NCBI RefSeq assembly: GCF_030463565.1
Contig: NC_134675.1
Span: 16,079,862 to 16,143,861, forward strand
Direction of reading: 5' to 3'
From: Pelecanus crispus
Taxonomy: Eukaryota; Chordata; Aves; Pelecaniformes; Pelecanidae
Length of the DNA stretch: 64,000 nucleotides
Shown: positions 10,648 through 21,440 of the stretch, one piece after another
Layout: every line of letters begins with the position of its first letter
Numbering within the stretch: position 1 is the first letter of the stretch
Translations under genes and position numbers: made by a program
Notes under the pieces: model-generated
The model's input: the letters and a program-made list of their open reading frames with translations, nothing else
What the model was told of the DNA's origin: nothing
Database searches by the model: none

Positions 10648-10930
10648 GCTTGAGGTTATTGATATGGAATATCCCTTTGGCCGATTCAGGTGAGCTGCCA
10701 CAGCTGTGTCCTCTCCTAACCTCTTGCCCACCCCCAGCCCACTCACTGGGGGTAGGGGAGCAGGATGGGTGAAGTGAGAAACAGAGAAAGCTTTGACGCT
10801 GTGCAAGGACTATTCAGTAATAGCCAAAACACTGGTGTGTTATCAAAGCTGTTTTAGCCACAAATCCAAAACACAGCACCATACAGGCTGCTATGAAAGA
10901 AAGTTAACTCCATCCCAGCCAGACCCAGTA
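10648..10930 (-). mobile_element. Diverged LTR-A-related U3 fragment
   Basis: Matches the 5' part of LTR-A on the minus strand in order: the GGAATATCCCTTTGGCC block, the TATCAA block near 10840, AAATCCAAAACACAGCAC, and GTTAACTCCATCCCAGCC at the end. It has substitutions throughout and lacks TATA, R and U5. Probably a related subfamily, truncated. Confidence 0.6.
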
Positions 10931-11256
10931 TATGCTGTTCCTATTTGATTACTGTTTAAGGCTCTCGCCGTCTGGCAGCTTTGCCCTGCCAGCACAGCAC
11001 AGCCTGTGTACCTCCAGATCTCTCTGTGAGAAAAGGAGCTTGCCGCACTCAACACCTGCTCCAGCCCCACGCCACAGCCAGGCTAATGACGGGTAACGGC
11101 CACCCTGCCACACCCTTCACCCCACCTCCGCTGCGGCCCACCCCTCGCAGCAGTTGTGTGCCAAGAGAAGGGAGCAAAGAGTTAAGGCCCTCGCGCATGC
11201 GCACCTCCGCTGCAGAAGTCGCTGTTCCCTCGGTTGCGCCTGCGTGCGCATCGTGG

Positions 11257-11266
11257 GCAAGATGGT
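11257..11266 (+). promoter_or_regulatory. APC: YY1-like site of inferred APC promoter 1B
   Basis: GCAAGATGGT: the AAGATGG core (11259-11265) matches the YY1 consensus core. In human 1B the disease substitutions fall on successive bases of such a core. The next positions read TGGTG rather than CGGC, so it is a partial match. Confidence 0.55.
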
Positions 11267-11289
11267 GGTGAGGACATTAGTCCGAGGAA
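11259..11289 (+). other. APC: Possible end of APC exon 1B with splice donor
   Basis: A good donor (GAA then GTGAGTAAGG) begins at 11290, 25 bases after the YY1-like core. Two weaker donors follow (CTG/GTGAGG near 11353 and CAG/GTCAGG near 11411). The human exon extends about 170 bases past the YY1 site, so a later donor may be the real one. The ATG inside the YY1 core is probably not used: its frame runs only 9 codons to the first donor. Confidence 0.35.
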
Positions 11290-12194
11290 GTGAGTAAGGA
11301 GGTGTGCTTGAGGGATACTACTGCCGGGTAGGGATTGAGCCTGGGTAGAAGCTGGTGAGGCGGTCAGGGCTGCCTGGAGCCTGCTGGAGGGATGAGGAGC
11401 TGGGGAGACAGGTCAGGGACCAGCCCTCTCCGATGAGGAAGAGGGGTGGCTGCTAGGCCCCTGCTCCTTATGCGCGCCCAGGCCCCCCGACTGCTACTTC
11501 ACGCCGCCCTGAGGGGCGCCGCCTTTGGCTTTGTGGGTCCGTGGCGGTGGGCGGAGTCGGAGGAAGCGTGGCAGTGATTCTGCTGCTGCAGCAGCTACTG
11601 GGTGAGGAGAGTGCGGCAGGCAGATGAGTGCCCGTTGGTGGAAGAGCTGCCCCCTGATAGACACCGCCCGCTTCCCCGGGCAGTAGTCCTTTTCTCTGTC
11701 TTTCTGTCTGTCTGTCTGTCTCCTGGGCAGTACCCGCCAGTGGCAGCGCCGTCCCCCCGCCCCCCCCCCCAAGGCCCTGTCTCTGTTTCGGCCGGCCGTC
11801 GCTTCGGACTTCTACTATGACTGTCCTTCCCGGGTACGCTAGCTGACAGCACAGTCAGCTGACAGCTCCTTCAGAAAATGGGCGAGCGAGCTCGTCTTTG
11901 CGGTAGCAGCATTGGGGATGCTGAGCTGCGAGGCAGGATGGGGTAAGGATGGGTTTGAACGAGGCATCAGTCTAGCAAAGACTTATGTGTGCTTCTTCCT
12001 GAAGCCGTGTGCTCTTGTCCCTTCTGTTTTTCTGCGGTCTGGATAGATTGTCACTGCTCTGGGATAGGGGCTGTCTCCTGTGGGTACTGCCCCTCATGCA
12101 ATAGCAGTCTGATCTTGTAGGTGTTAAATAATAAAGCTATTGCTAGCTTTTTAGCTGTAAAATGTGAGTTGACTTTATTTGATGCTTTTATACT

Positions 12195-12766
12195 TGTCCT
12201 GGTTTCAGCTGGGATAGAGTTAATTTTTTTCCTTAGTAGCTGGCATAGTGCTGTGTTTTGGATTTAGTAGGAGAAGAATGTTGATAACACACCGATGTTT
12301 TAGTTGTTGCTAAATAGTGCTTATGCTAGTCAAGGACTTTTCAGCTTCCCATGCTCTGCCAGGTGCACAAGAAGCTGGGAGGGGGCACAGCCAGAATAGT
12401 TGATCCAAACTGACCAAAGGGCTATTCCATACCATATGATGTCATGCTCAGTATATAAACTGGGGGGAGTTGGCTGGGGGACAGTGATTGCTGCTTGGGG
12501 ACTGGTTGGGTGTTGGTCAGCAGGTGGTGAGTGCTTGCATCACCTGTTTTTCCTGGGTTTTATTTCTCTCTCTCTTGTTGTTTTCCTTTTCAGTACAATT
12601 TTTATTACTACTATTATTATTTTATTTCAATTATTAAACTGTTCTTATCTCAACCCCTGAGCTTTCTTACTTTTGCCCTTCCAATTTTCTCCCCATCCCA
12701 CCTGGGGGGGAGGGTGAGTGAGTGGCTGCGTGGTGCTTGGTTGCTGGCTGGGGCTAAACCACAACA
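12195..12766 (+). mobile_element. Solo LTR-A in APC intron 1, sense
   Basis: 572 bp from TGTCCTGGTTTCAG to AACCACAACA. Flanks ATACT (12190-12194) and ATATT (12767-12771), a 5-bp duplication with one transition. TATA box in CAGTATATAAACTGG. Lies about 0.9 kb downstream of the inferred exon 1B in the same direction as APC. Confidence 0.9.
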
Positions 12767-15700
12767 ATATTTTAAAATCGGACCAAAAGTTTGCAGATAT
12801 TTGATAGTTAAGATACTGCTGGAATACAAAGGCAATTGTAGTAAGGCACACAAACTAGCTGCTTCTGTGAAAAGATCTTTATATTTAAAGTCCTTGACCT
12901 GCAAAAACTTTCTGTAACTGTTAGATTAATCTTTGACTTCAAAGCTCTCTATTAATAGGGGTTATTTCTTCTGTTATGTTTTCTCTCTAACCTCTTGTAA
13001 TGAGGGGTGGATCTGTACAGGTGTGTCTGACACACTCAGTTTCTGAAGTCATTCTTGCCTCAAGTGCTATTTATAGCTTCAGAAGTGATTGAATGTAAAG
13101 CAAAATAATTCAGAATTCTATAAAAGTTAGTTTCATTGTGGAGCTACAGGGGAATAGAGGAGCAGAGATGCAAGTGTACTAAACTACATAACTGACTTGT
13201 TTGTTGTCCTCCTGCCCCCAATAATAATTATGATCTTTATGATAGTAGTGGCTTGTAAAACTGGGAAGACAGGTCTATTGGTAAAACTGTGACAAAAACT
13301 TTTAACTTTCCTAAAAATAAAATTTCTGTGGAAATTTTGATTTCATGTGTTGGCTCTACCAACTGCTAGCCAACAAGAGAAGGCTTCTGTGTACCAGTGG
13401 AGAAGTACATATTTGAAAGCCTTGCTTCAGGAGGTTATGTCTGAATTGATATCACTACTAGAAATAACACTTTGGTAAGTTAGCACTACTGCAAGGGTTG
13501 ATTAAGATTTTCACTAACTGAAATGACAGAAACAGAACTTTTTGTCCTATTGCCTTCAGATGCTGTAATCTTATTTTTAAACTGTTTGACAAAAATTGTA
13601 TGCCAAATGGTTTCATCCAATCCTAAGCACTCAATAAATATTAGTCTTGTTAAAGTGAATGTCACGAGGTTGTTGTAAATCTTCAGCTTCAACTTCTTTG
13701 TTATGATGAAGGCTATTTATAGAATATTGCTGCTCAATGAAAAGGACTTTGCAATTACAAGTACTTACTCTCCTTGGATGTTTTAGGTTCCAAAATATGA
13801 ATGGGTTACTTGGTAAAAAGTACTTATACTTAGTGGTATAATGGGGGGGGGGGGGGGGGGAATGAACTAAACTCAGGAAATCCAAATAGTGGTATAGATG
13901 ATTATTTTTTTTATTATTATTTCTAAACAGTGCAGTAGTAAATGCTATGGAGCATAAGAATGTGTCTTAGCAAATGTAATGAAATACATGCTATATGAAA
14001 TTTTGATACCTAGATATCTGTTACACAATGCTTGTCAAATAACTAAGATAACAAAGTTTCTTTTAGAATATCAAACTAATACCCTCAAGGATGTGCTGTG
14101 CTACCATGTGCACAAAACTTTAGATACTATTTTGGTCAGTACTAGTACTAAACTAATAGCTGTTAGTCCAAGTGAACACCTGTATCTTGCACTTACAGTA
14201 CCTTGTGGATGCTTTCAAAAAAATATATATAATATATACATATGCATGTGTATATACTTTTTTACTTTTGTAAAAATTCTAGATTATTTCTAGAGCCTTC
14301 TTATATCTACTTAATCTTTTGGGTGAGGGAGTTGTGTCTTTCCATGATCATATCAATACTAAATAAAACTTTTTTTTAATCCTATAATGATCAAGTGGGG
14401 AAAAATTAGATCTGGGTAACTTTATTTTGGCTAGACTCTGATTCTTACTTTGAGTAAAACCAAAATAGTTTGAATTGTTTTATATTAGTTAATTTGTCCT
14501 ATTTGTTTTGGGCAGCTCAGTAACAATAGAATTATTCATGCAGGTGTTACACATGCTTTTTGAAATACTTTATGGTAGCAAGTTGTTATGAAGTATCATG
14601 ACTGACATGTGAGAGCATACAATTGGTTTAGCATAGCATGCAAGTTACTGTTTTTCACCACTGTGCTATAGAATTTTTCATAGCATTATATGGTAGAAAT
14701 TAATGAATTCCAGGAAACTCTCTCACCCCATCTGAAACTGAGGCCTCACTATTCTTCTTTGAGTTGTCCCAATTTAATTTGGACAGTAGAAAGCAATGTC
14801 TTCTTCTGTTTCAAACTACTATGTTTTCACAGTGTATTTCTAGTAGCTTGTATGACAATGACTGAATGAGTAATGAATGAATGGACTAGCTAAACAACTT
14901 GGCAAGCAAAATGCATCACTAATCTTATTTTAACGAGGATATCATTACTTTGAATGGTAAAATAAAATCCTGTGATGCACCTGAATTTAGCTTTTAATGA
15001 AGTCTCTATTGCATACTTGAAAAAAGCAACCTGACCTTACTAAATGAATGTAGGAGGACTCAGCTTGGAAATGGCAATCCAGTAGTTGTAACTGATCTTT
15101 AAATGGATCTTCTAGTAGTTTGCTGTTTGAATTCATATTATCTTCATTTATTACCAATAATAAGAAAGCAAAAGCACTGTATAAACTTAGCTTTGACCCC
15201 TGATTCACATACTCAACTTCTAGTGTTCTGCTATTTAATACCCCACACTACTGGTTTTTTTTGGACCTAATTAATTTGGATTATGACTATAAATACCAGT
15301 TAGCTAAAACAGTGTTTAAAAACCTGTGATAGTGACTTCAATAGCAACTGATGCTGTGCTGTTGTAGAATTCTATTTTAATTGTTGGATGGTAATCATTC
15401 AGTTTTAGTTGAAAGTTTGCATCAGGTATAGCTGGAGGATGAAGCCACTAGGCAATAAGCATTCACTCAATGTCAGAGGCCTATATTGAGTGGGGGTGCT
15501 ATTTTCTGTTAAAGATTTTTCAGCTTTTCTGGTTATACTGTAAATTGATCAATAACAAGCATTTCCCTCAAGCATATTCCCCCCACGATCTGTTTTATTA
15601 CAGGCTCTACTGGAATTTGCATTTGTATTGCAAACTTACTGTTTGGGTAGTGGGATGACTTTTATCAAATAAAATTATTTGAATGCCTGAGTAAGTGTGT

Positions 15701-17944
15701 CAGGATGGGATTCTACAGCTATTAGATTGAAATGGGTTCCTCTTCCTTGTTTTGGTGTGTCTCTTCATTTATGATTTTCTTTTTGCTATACAGGAGTGTG
15801 TTTCTCAACTGATTTTTGGGAATATGGGAAGATTAGTATTAGAGGAAATAAATATGTTGTGGACTGAGGCTCTCTGGTTATGTAAACAAGCATGGTGGTG
15901 AAAATCAAAAGTACTGTAATATTAAACATATCCCTATAGCTTTAGTAGAAATCTGTTTGGTCACAGACTTTGTATTCTGGTGTATATACCTGAACAGATC
16001 TCAATCCATATTGTTAATTCTGTTATCCTTGGAGAAATAGTAATCTTGAGTCATAGGAACAAATTGTTACTACATGAGAACTATTACTAGGAGTCTGCCT
16101 GTCTTAGTAGCTTTATGTAAAATGGCTTTGTATTGTAATTATTTCCACAAAACTGTAGGGTATTAATTAAAAACAAGGAAATATGGCACATAGTGAGTAG
16201 AGATATTTCATTGCAAAGAGGGTTTCTTGTTTGTGGTTTTTATGAGGTTTTTCATAACTAGTCTTCGTAATAAATTTGCAGCCTTCTCTGTTCAGGATAA
16301 CTGATTGTTATATTATAGAGAAGAAAACTATTATAACTATGGTTTTCCTGTCTGTTAAAAGTAGCTGTTGCTGCACTGTGGGTGTAAAGTTCTTGCTCAC
16401 AGTGTCTTGTCTTGCAGCTGTTATCTGCTCTTGGAGAACAGATTGATTTGCCAACCTTGTGCTGTTTGATATGAATAATGTTACCTTTCATGCCAGTTGT
16501 GCTTGGATTTGGAGGAGAACATAAGGAAAGCTGTTGATAGTTAAAGGAGGAGTTACATGCTGTAATTAACAGAAACAGAGGAGTGTGCTGCAGAACAAGC
16601 TATATTGAAAAGTTGAGGGGAGTGAATATCTGTACTTATATCAGTGGTTTCTTGGTTTTGGGGGTTTTAGTTATTCCTTCTTCAAGGTAGACCCAAAAGC
16701 CAAACTTACTACTGCTCCTTTACAAATGGTATGAGTATATGCTATTATAAGAGGACTATATAGTGAAATGACTCTGTTCACATGTGAGTTCTGTGTTGCA
16801 GAACTGGATAATCTTTTTCCATGGATATTCTGTACTTTTATATAAAAAATACTTGCATATTAAATGCAAATTCTAGGAAGTCCTTACTGCGTAGTTAACG
16901 CTAATGTACCTTTGTTTGGACGCGTGTGAGAGCATATGAACAGTGTCTTGGGAAATAAATTTACTGTGGTGATCCCCACTTAGTTGCCTTGGAATTCAGT
17001 AGTTCAGAGACAAGACTCATAGTTCCTAACTTTTAAAATAAATTTTATTTGGATATAGTAACAGTACTGCCCTGGGCTGTAGTAACTTCCTTATTCTAGG
17101 AATGAAGCTTTTCTGAGGGCTATGGTATAAGAATTTGAACAGGATATGTTCACATTGTACAGGAATTAATCATATGACTTGTTATCCTAATAGATACTTT
17201 AATGATCAAGGTTTCTTCCAATAGTATGGAATAACAGCTTTTATTTGAATGATAACTGCTGTTAGACTGCTTGAAATACAGAAACATTTTTTGCATTTAA
17301 AAAAACCCAACTTCTAGAATAAAAAAATGCCGTATTTCTGATTTATTTAATAAGGCAATCCATTCCTTGCTGACTTGAACCATCTGAAAAGAGAATATTA
17401 GAAAGTGTAACTTTTAACTGTAGCAGTGTTAATTGGCGCTTCTATTAGCAACAGTTACCTCCATTGCTTTGCATATGTATAACATCCCTTGGAATAGGGT
17501 AAGACTTAGTCAACTGTGAAACAAGACACACCTTCTGAAAATGGAGCAAAATAGTTTGATCAAACAAGTTCAAAATCTTCTGTTTAGTCTGTACAGTATC
17601 TGAATAAAAACAGAGTTAATCGGTGGCGCCTTCTTGGAGACTGGTCATAGCCAGGGCTCAAAGGATTTAAATTGTCTTGCACAGAATTTCCCCTTTGTCT
17701 CAAGTTGCTAATATATCAATATAATACTATTGATGTTTATTTGTCTTGGTTTATGCTAATCAGAATAAATATCTCTTCTGTAGTTTTCAAAACCCCGTAT
17801 CAATATCAGATGCATTTTGAAAATTAAATATTTTCTGTTTTTTGCAAAATTTTTTGGTCTTCACCTTGGTGATGATGGCTGCAAAGGTAGTGGAAGTCAC
17901 AAATTTGAATCACTAGCAGTTAAACTATTCAGTAAAATTTCAGG
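12767..17944. other. APC intron 1, no gene seen
   Basis: Unique A/T-rich DNA. Notable only for a G run of about 18 at 13843-13860 and AT-dinucleotide-rich sequence near 14220-14255. The short open frames here have no recognisable protein features. Confidence 0.6.
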
Positions 17945-18077
17945 AAAACCTCCTTTCAGGTAGTTGTAGAGAGTGACAAGGTCTCCCCTGAGCCTCCTTT
18001 TCTCCAGACTAAACAGCCCCAGTTCCCTTAGCTGTTCCTCATAAGACTTGTGCTCTAGACCCTTCACAGATGTCTAG
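17945..18077 (-). mobile_element. CR1 fragment
   Basis: Matches the late ORF2 region of CR1 on the minus strand (GGTAGTTGTAGAGAG, TCTCCAGACTAAACAGCCCC), the same segment read on + at 20158 and 51900. 18078-18204 is unique. It may be the downstream part of the CR1 at 18205 after an internal deletion. Confidence 0.8.
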
Positions 18078-18204
18078 TCAGCATGCAGTTTTCCTGTTAA
18101 CAGATGTATTAATCATTAAATGGAATGATTAATGTCAGATTTTTGGATTAACTTTTGTTTTAGAAGTGTTCTTGCTTGCTTAAGCTTATTTTTCTACCAT
18201 GAAA

Positions 18205-19140
18205 TGGTTCCTTGGATGATCTGGGTCTCACTCCACTGGACCCAGTATAGACCCCTGGTGTACACCACTAGTTACTGGCATCCAACTAGACTTTGTGCCA
18301 CTGACTGCCACTCTCTGGGCCCAGCCATTCGGTCAGTTTTGAACCCACCTACTCATCCAGCCCATACATCAGCAACCTGTCTATGAGAATGTTATGGGAG
18401 ACAGTGACAAACACCTTACACCAAGGTAGACGATACCCACTGCTCTCTCCTGATCTACCAATCAGTCATTTCATCATAGAAGCTTGGGAATCCTTGGTCC
18501 TCCCCTTGGTGAATACTTGGAGGCTATTCACAATCACCTTGTCCTTCATGTGCCTGGAAATGTTTCCCAGGATTAGCTGCTCGATCACCTTCCCAGGGAT
18601 CGAGGTGAGGCTGACTGGACTGTAGTTCCCCAGGTCCTTCTTGAAGATAGGAGGGACACTTGTTTTCCTCCAGACTTTGGGCATTTCTCCCAATCACTAT
18701 GATTGATCAAAGATTATCCAGAGTGGCCTTGCAATGACATCAGCCAGCTCCCTCAGCACTCGGGTGCATCCCATCAGGGCCCATGGACTTATGTCCAATT
18801 TGTTTAAGTATTCCCTGACCTGATCCTCTTCCACCAAGGGTATATCTTCCTTGCTCCATGTTTTCCCCCTAGTGTCTGGGACCTGGGATTCCTGAAGGCC
18901 AGTGTTGCTAGTAAAGACTGAGGGAAAGAAGGCATTCAGTACCTCATTCTTTTCCATGTCTTGTGTCACCAGGTCCCCCACTTCATTCAGCAGCGGGCCC
19001 ACATTTTCCCTAACCTTCCTTTTGTCACCTATGTACTTATAGGAGCCCTTCTTGTTGCCCTTGATGCCCCTCATCAGATTCAACTCTAAGTGGCATTTGG
19101 CTTTCCTAACCATGTCTCTGCATGCTCAGACAGTGTCTCT
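18205..19140 (-). mobile_element. CR1 fragment with RT-region remnant
   Basis: On the minus strand it encodes parts of CR1 ORF2: the pre-RT linker (GSYKYIGDKRK, then EVLNAFFPSVF, then VLRELADVIARPLWIIF, frame 19113-18697) and RT motif PIFKKDLGNYSPVSLTSIPGK (frame 18693-18466). The corresponding linker appears in the long CR1 at 50500-50950. Frameshifted and truncated at both ends. Confidence 0.85.
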
Positions 19141-19143
19141 GTA

Positions 19144-19700
19144 TTCCCTTGTATTGGGTTTATGTGGCAAGGCTTTGGTAGTGGGGGGTGGCAGGTGTGG
19201 TCTATGCGAGAAGAGACCATGGGCTGCCCCTGTGCCAGAGCCAGAACAGACCCACTGCTGGCCAAAGCTCAGCCAATCAATGAAGCTGATGGCACCTCTG
19301 TGATAACCTATTTAACAGAAGGTAAAAGACACCGCACAGCAGCTGTGAGAAAGTAGTGAGAAAAAAGTGTGGGTTTAAAAAAAAAAAAAAAAAATCATGC
19401 AGATGCTAAGGTCAGTGAAGAATGCCAGGAAGGAAGAGATATCAACAGTGCAGCCAATGGAAGACCCCAGCCAGAGCAGGTGGATATGCCCTGAAGGAAG
19501 CTACAGCCCATGGGAGGGACTCCATGCTGGAGCAGGGGAAAAGTGAGGAGGAAGGAGCAGCAGAGAGGAACTGTTATGAACTGACCACAACCCCCATTTC
19601 CCATCCCCCCCATGCTGCTCAGGGTGGTGGGAACAGGGAGAAGGTGGAGGAGTCAGGAATGAAGTTGAGCCTGGGAAGAAGGAGGTAGGTAGGAGGAAGG
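19144..19700 (+). mobile_element. LTR-E, 5' part
   Basis: Begins TATTGGGTTTATGTGGCAAGG like the copy at 46341 and continues through the CAGCCAATCA box, the TATTTAACAGAAGG TATA-like region, and shortened minisatellite modules to GAGCCTGGGAAGAAGG. It stops where the TMED1-like sequence begins. A run of 18 A lies at about 19378-19395. Confidence 0.85.
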
Positions 19701-19701
19701 C

Positions 19702-20157
19702 ACCATCTCGGAGAAGCTGGTGTTCTTCGAGCTCATCTTTGACAGCACCCAGGAGGAGGACGAAGACAACAGCTGGGTGGAGGCGGTGGAGCCTGAGGAC
19801 AGGCTGGACGTCAAGATCGAGGACATCAAGGAATCCATCGAGACCATGAAGAGCCGCCTGGAACGGAGCATCCAGATGCAGACACTGCTTCGAGCCTTTG
19901 AGGCCTGAGACCGTAACCTGCAGGACAGCAACCTGGGCCGGGTGAACTTCTGGTCAGCCGTGAACTTGGGTGTGCTGGTGGCTTTCCTTCAGGTCTACAT
20001 GCTGAAAAGCCTCTTCGAGGACAAGAGGACGGTGTGGATGTAGATGCAGGGGGGGACACAGGACTCTGCTTCCTGCCGGGATGGCACCGGAGGAGGGACG
20101 TGCTCCCCTCCAGCTGCTGCTTCTCCCTCCTGGCTGGGATTAAACCTGCCCTTAACA
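19702..20157 (+). pseudogene. TMED1: TMED1-derived pseudogene (C-terminal part and 3'UTR)
   Basis: TMED1 is a p24-family cargo adaptor of the early secretory pathway. The frame from ATC TCG at about 19706 reads the end of the GOLD domain ([14 protein letters not shown]), the coiled-coil stem ([20 protein letters not shown]), then LLRAFEA, a TGA at 19906-19908 (a CGA-to-TGA CpG change), [18 protein letters not shown], a single membrane span ([16 protein letters not shown]) and the cytoplasmic tail to TAG at 20041-20043. The match is closer to TMED1 than TMED5 as I know them. It has no introns, is truncated at its 5' end, and is followed by a 3'UTR-like stretch with ATTAAA (about 20141). No poly(A) follows; CR1 sequence starts directly. 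Either a retrocopy or a copied last exon. Confidence 0.85.
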
Positions 20158-20466
20158 ATTGAGGAGTGGCTGAGGGAACTGGGATTGTTTAGTCTGGAGA
20201 AGAAGAGGCTGAGGGGAGACCTTATTGCTCTCTACAACTACCTGAAAGGAGGTTGTAGTGAGGTGGGTCTTGGTCTCTTCTCCCACGTAGTTAGCGATAG
20301 GACGAGAGGAAATGGGCTCAAGCTGCGCCAGGGGAGGTTTAGGTTGGATATTAGGAGAAATTTCTTCCTGGAAAGGGTAGTCAAGCATTGGAACAGGCTG
20401 CCCAGAGAGGTGGTGGAGTCACCATCCCTGGAAGTGTTCAAAAAAACGTGTAGATGTGGCACATCC
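20158..20466 (+). mobile_element. CR1 fragment joined to TMED1 pseudogene
   Basis: Late ORF2 segment of CR1 in sense: GAACTGGGATTGTTTAGTCT, GGAGACCTTATTGCTCTCTA, then AAGCATTGGAACAGGCTGCC. Homologous to 51905-52200. It stops before the terminal CR1 tail. Same orientation as the TMED1 sequence to which it is joined. Confidence 0.9.
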
Positions 20467-20479
20467 TATTGAGGAGGAA

Positions 20480-21440
20480 TGAGAGTGCAGCTGGGGGAGG
20501 TATGGCAGCCAGCCAAGGTCAACCCACCACATCCTCCCACATTACCTGTCCCTGCTTCCACCTTCTGTATACTTCCTTTTCATGTTTGAGTTCTGCCAGA
20601 AGCTCCTTTTTCATCTGTGCAGGCCTTCTGGCATTTTTGCCTAACTTTGTATTCATTGGGATGGACCACTCTTGAGCTTGGAGGAGGTGATTCTTGAATA
20701 TTAGCAGCTTTCTTGGGCACCTTCTTCCCTTTAGGGCCTTATCCCACGGGACTCTTCCAAGCAAATCCTTGGAGAGGCCAAAGTCTGCTCTCCTCAAGTC
20801 CAGGGTTGTGAGCTTGCTTTTCACCCTCCTCCCTGCCCTCAGGATCCTGAACTCCACCATATCATGGTCACTGCGCCCAAGGCTGCCATGTGAACATCCC
20901 CAACAAGCCTCTCTTTGTTGGAGAATGTGAGATTTAGCATTTCCTCATTGGCTCCTCTATCACTTGGAGGAGGAAGTTATAATCGGTGCACTCCAGGAAC
21001 CTCCTGGATTGCTTATATCCTGCTGTGTTGTCCCTCCAGCAGATATTGAGGTGGTTGAAGTCCCCCATGAGGACCAGGGCCTGCAAACACAAGGCTGCTC
21101 CTATCTGTCTGTAGAGGGCTTAATCCATTTGTTCTTCCTGAGAAGGCAGCCCATAGTAGACACCCACTATAATGTCACCCATATTGGTTTGCTCTTTAAT
21201 CCTTACCCGTAAACTCTCAAGTGGCTCCTCATCCATCCCTAGGCAGAGCTCGGTGCATACCAGCTGTTGTCTCACAAAGGACAACTTCCCCTCCTCACCT
21301 TCTCATCCTGTCCTTCCTAAAAAGCTTGTATCCCTCCATTGCAGCACTCCAGTCATGGGAGTAGACCACTACACATTTGTGAGGGTGCTTTGTGCTCATT
21401 GGGAGCACCAGTCCATTCTCCAGGAGTGCAGTCCTGCACT
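20480..21440 (-). mobile_element. CR1 fragment, endonuclease and linker part of ORF2
   Basis: On the minus strand it encodes the CR1 endonuclease motif MGDFNHLNICW (about 21030-21075), and downstream the linker (LTTLDLRRADFGLSKDLLG, then RVPWDKALKG) in the frame 20860-20519. Broken by frameshifts. Lies head to head against the plus-strand CR1 ending at 20466. Confidence 0.8.

Larger units (their letters stand above)
11090..11960 (+). promoter_or_regulatory. APC: CpG-rich island, inferred APC promoter/exon 1B
   Basis: A sharp rise in GC and CpG against A/T-rich surroundings, about 31 kb upstream of the first APC coding exon. It contains the palindrome GCGCATGCGC (11193-11202, NRF1-like) followed 55 bp later by GCAAGATGG (YY1-like). 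Human APC has an upstream promoter 1B, tens of kilobases before 1A, whose YY1 site is mutated in gastric polyposis. The matching element and distance are why I assign 1B. A TCTG/TCTT simple run (about 11696-11721) and a C-rich run (about 11756-11770) lie within the island. No other first exon is recognisable, but an unrelated bidirectional promoter is not excluded. Confidence 0.6.

Noticed and set aside
10981-11271. 96-codon + frame upstream of the CpG island
   Set aside because: Pro/Ser/Arg-rich GC artefact overlapping the promoter region; no recognisable protein.
11262-11289. ATG at the inferred exon 1B as a protein start
   Set aside because: The ATG is part of the YY1-like core; only nine codons precede the nearest donor, and APC already has its conserved start at 42437.
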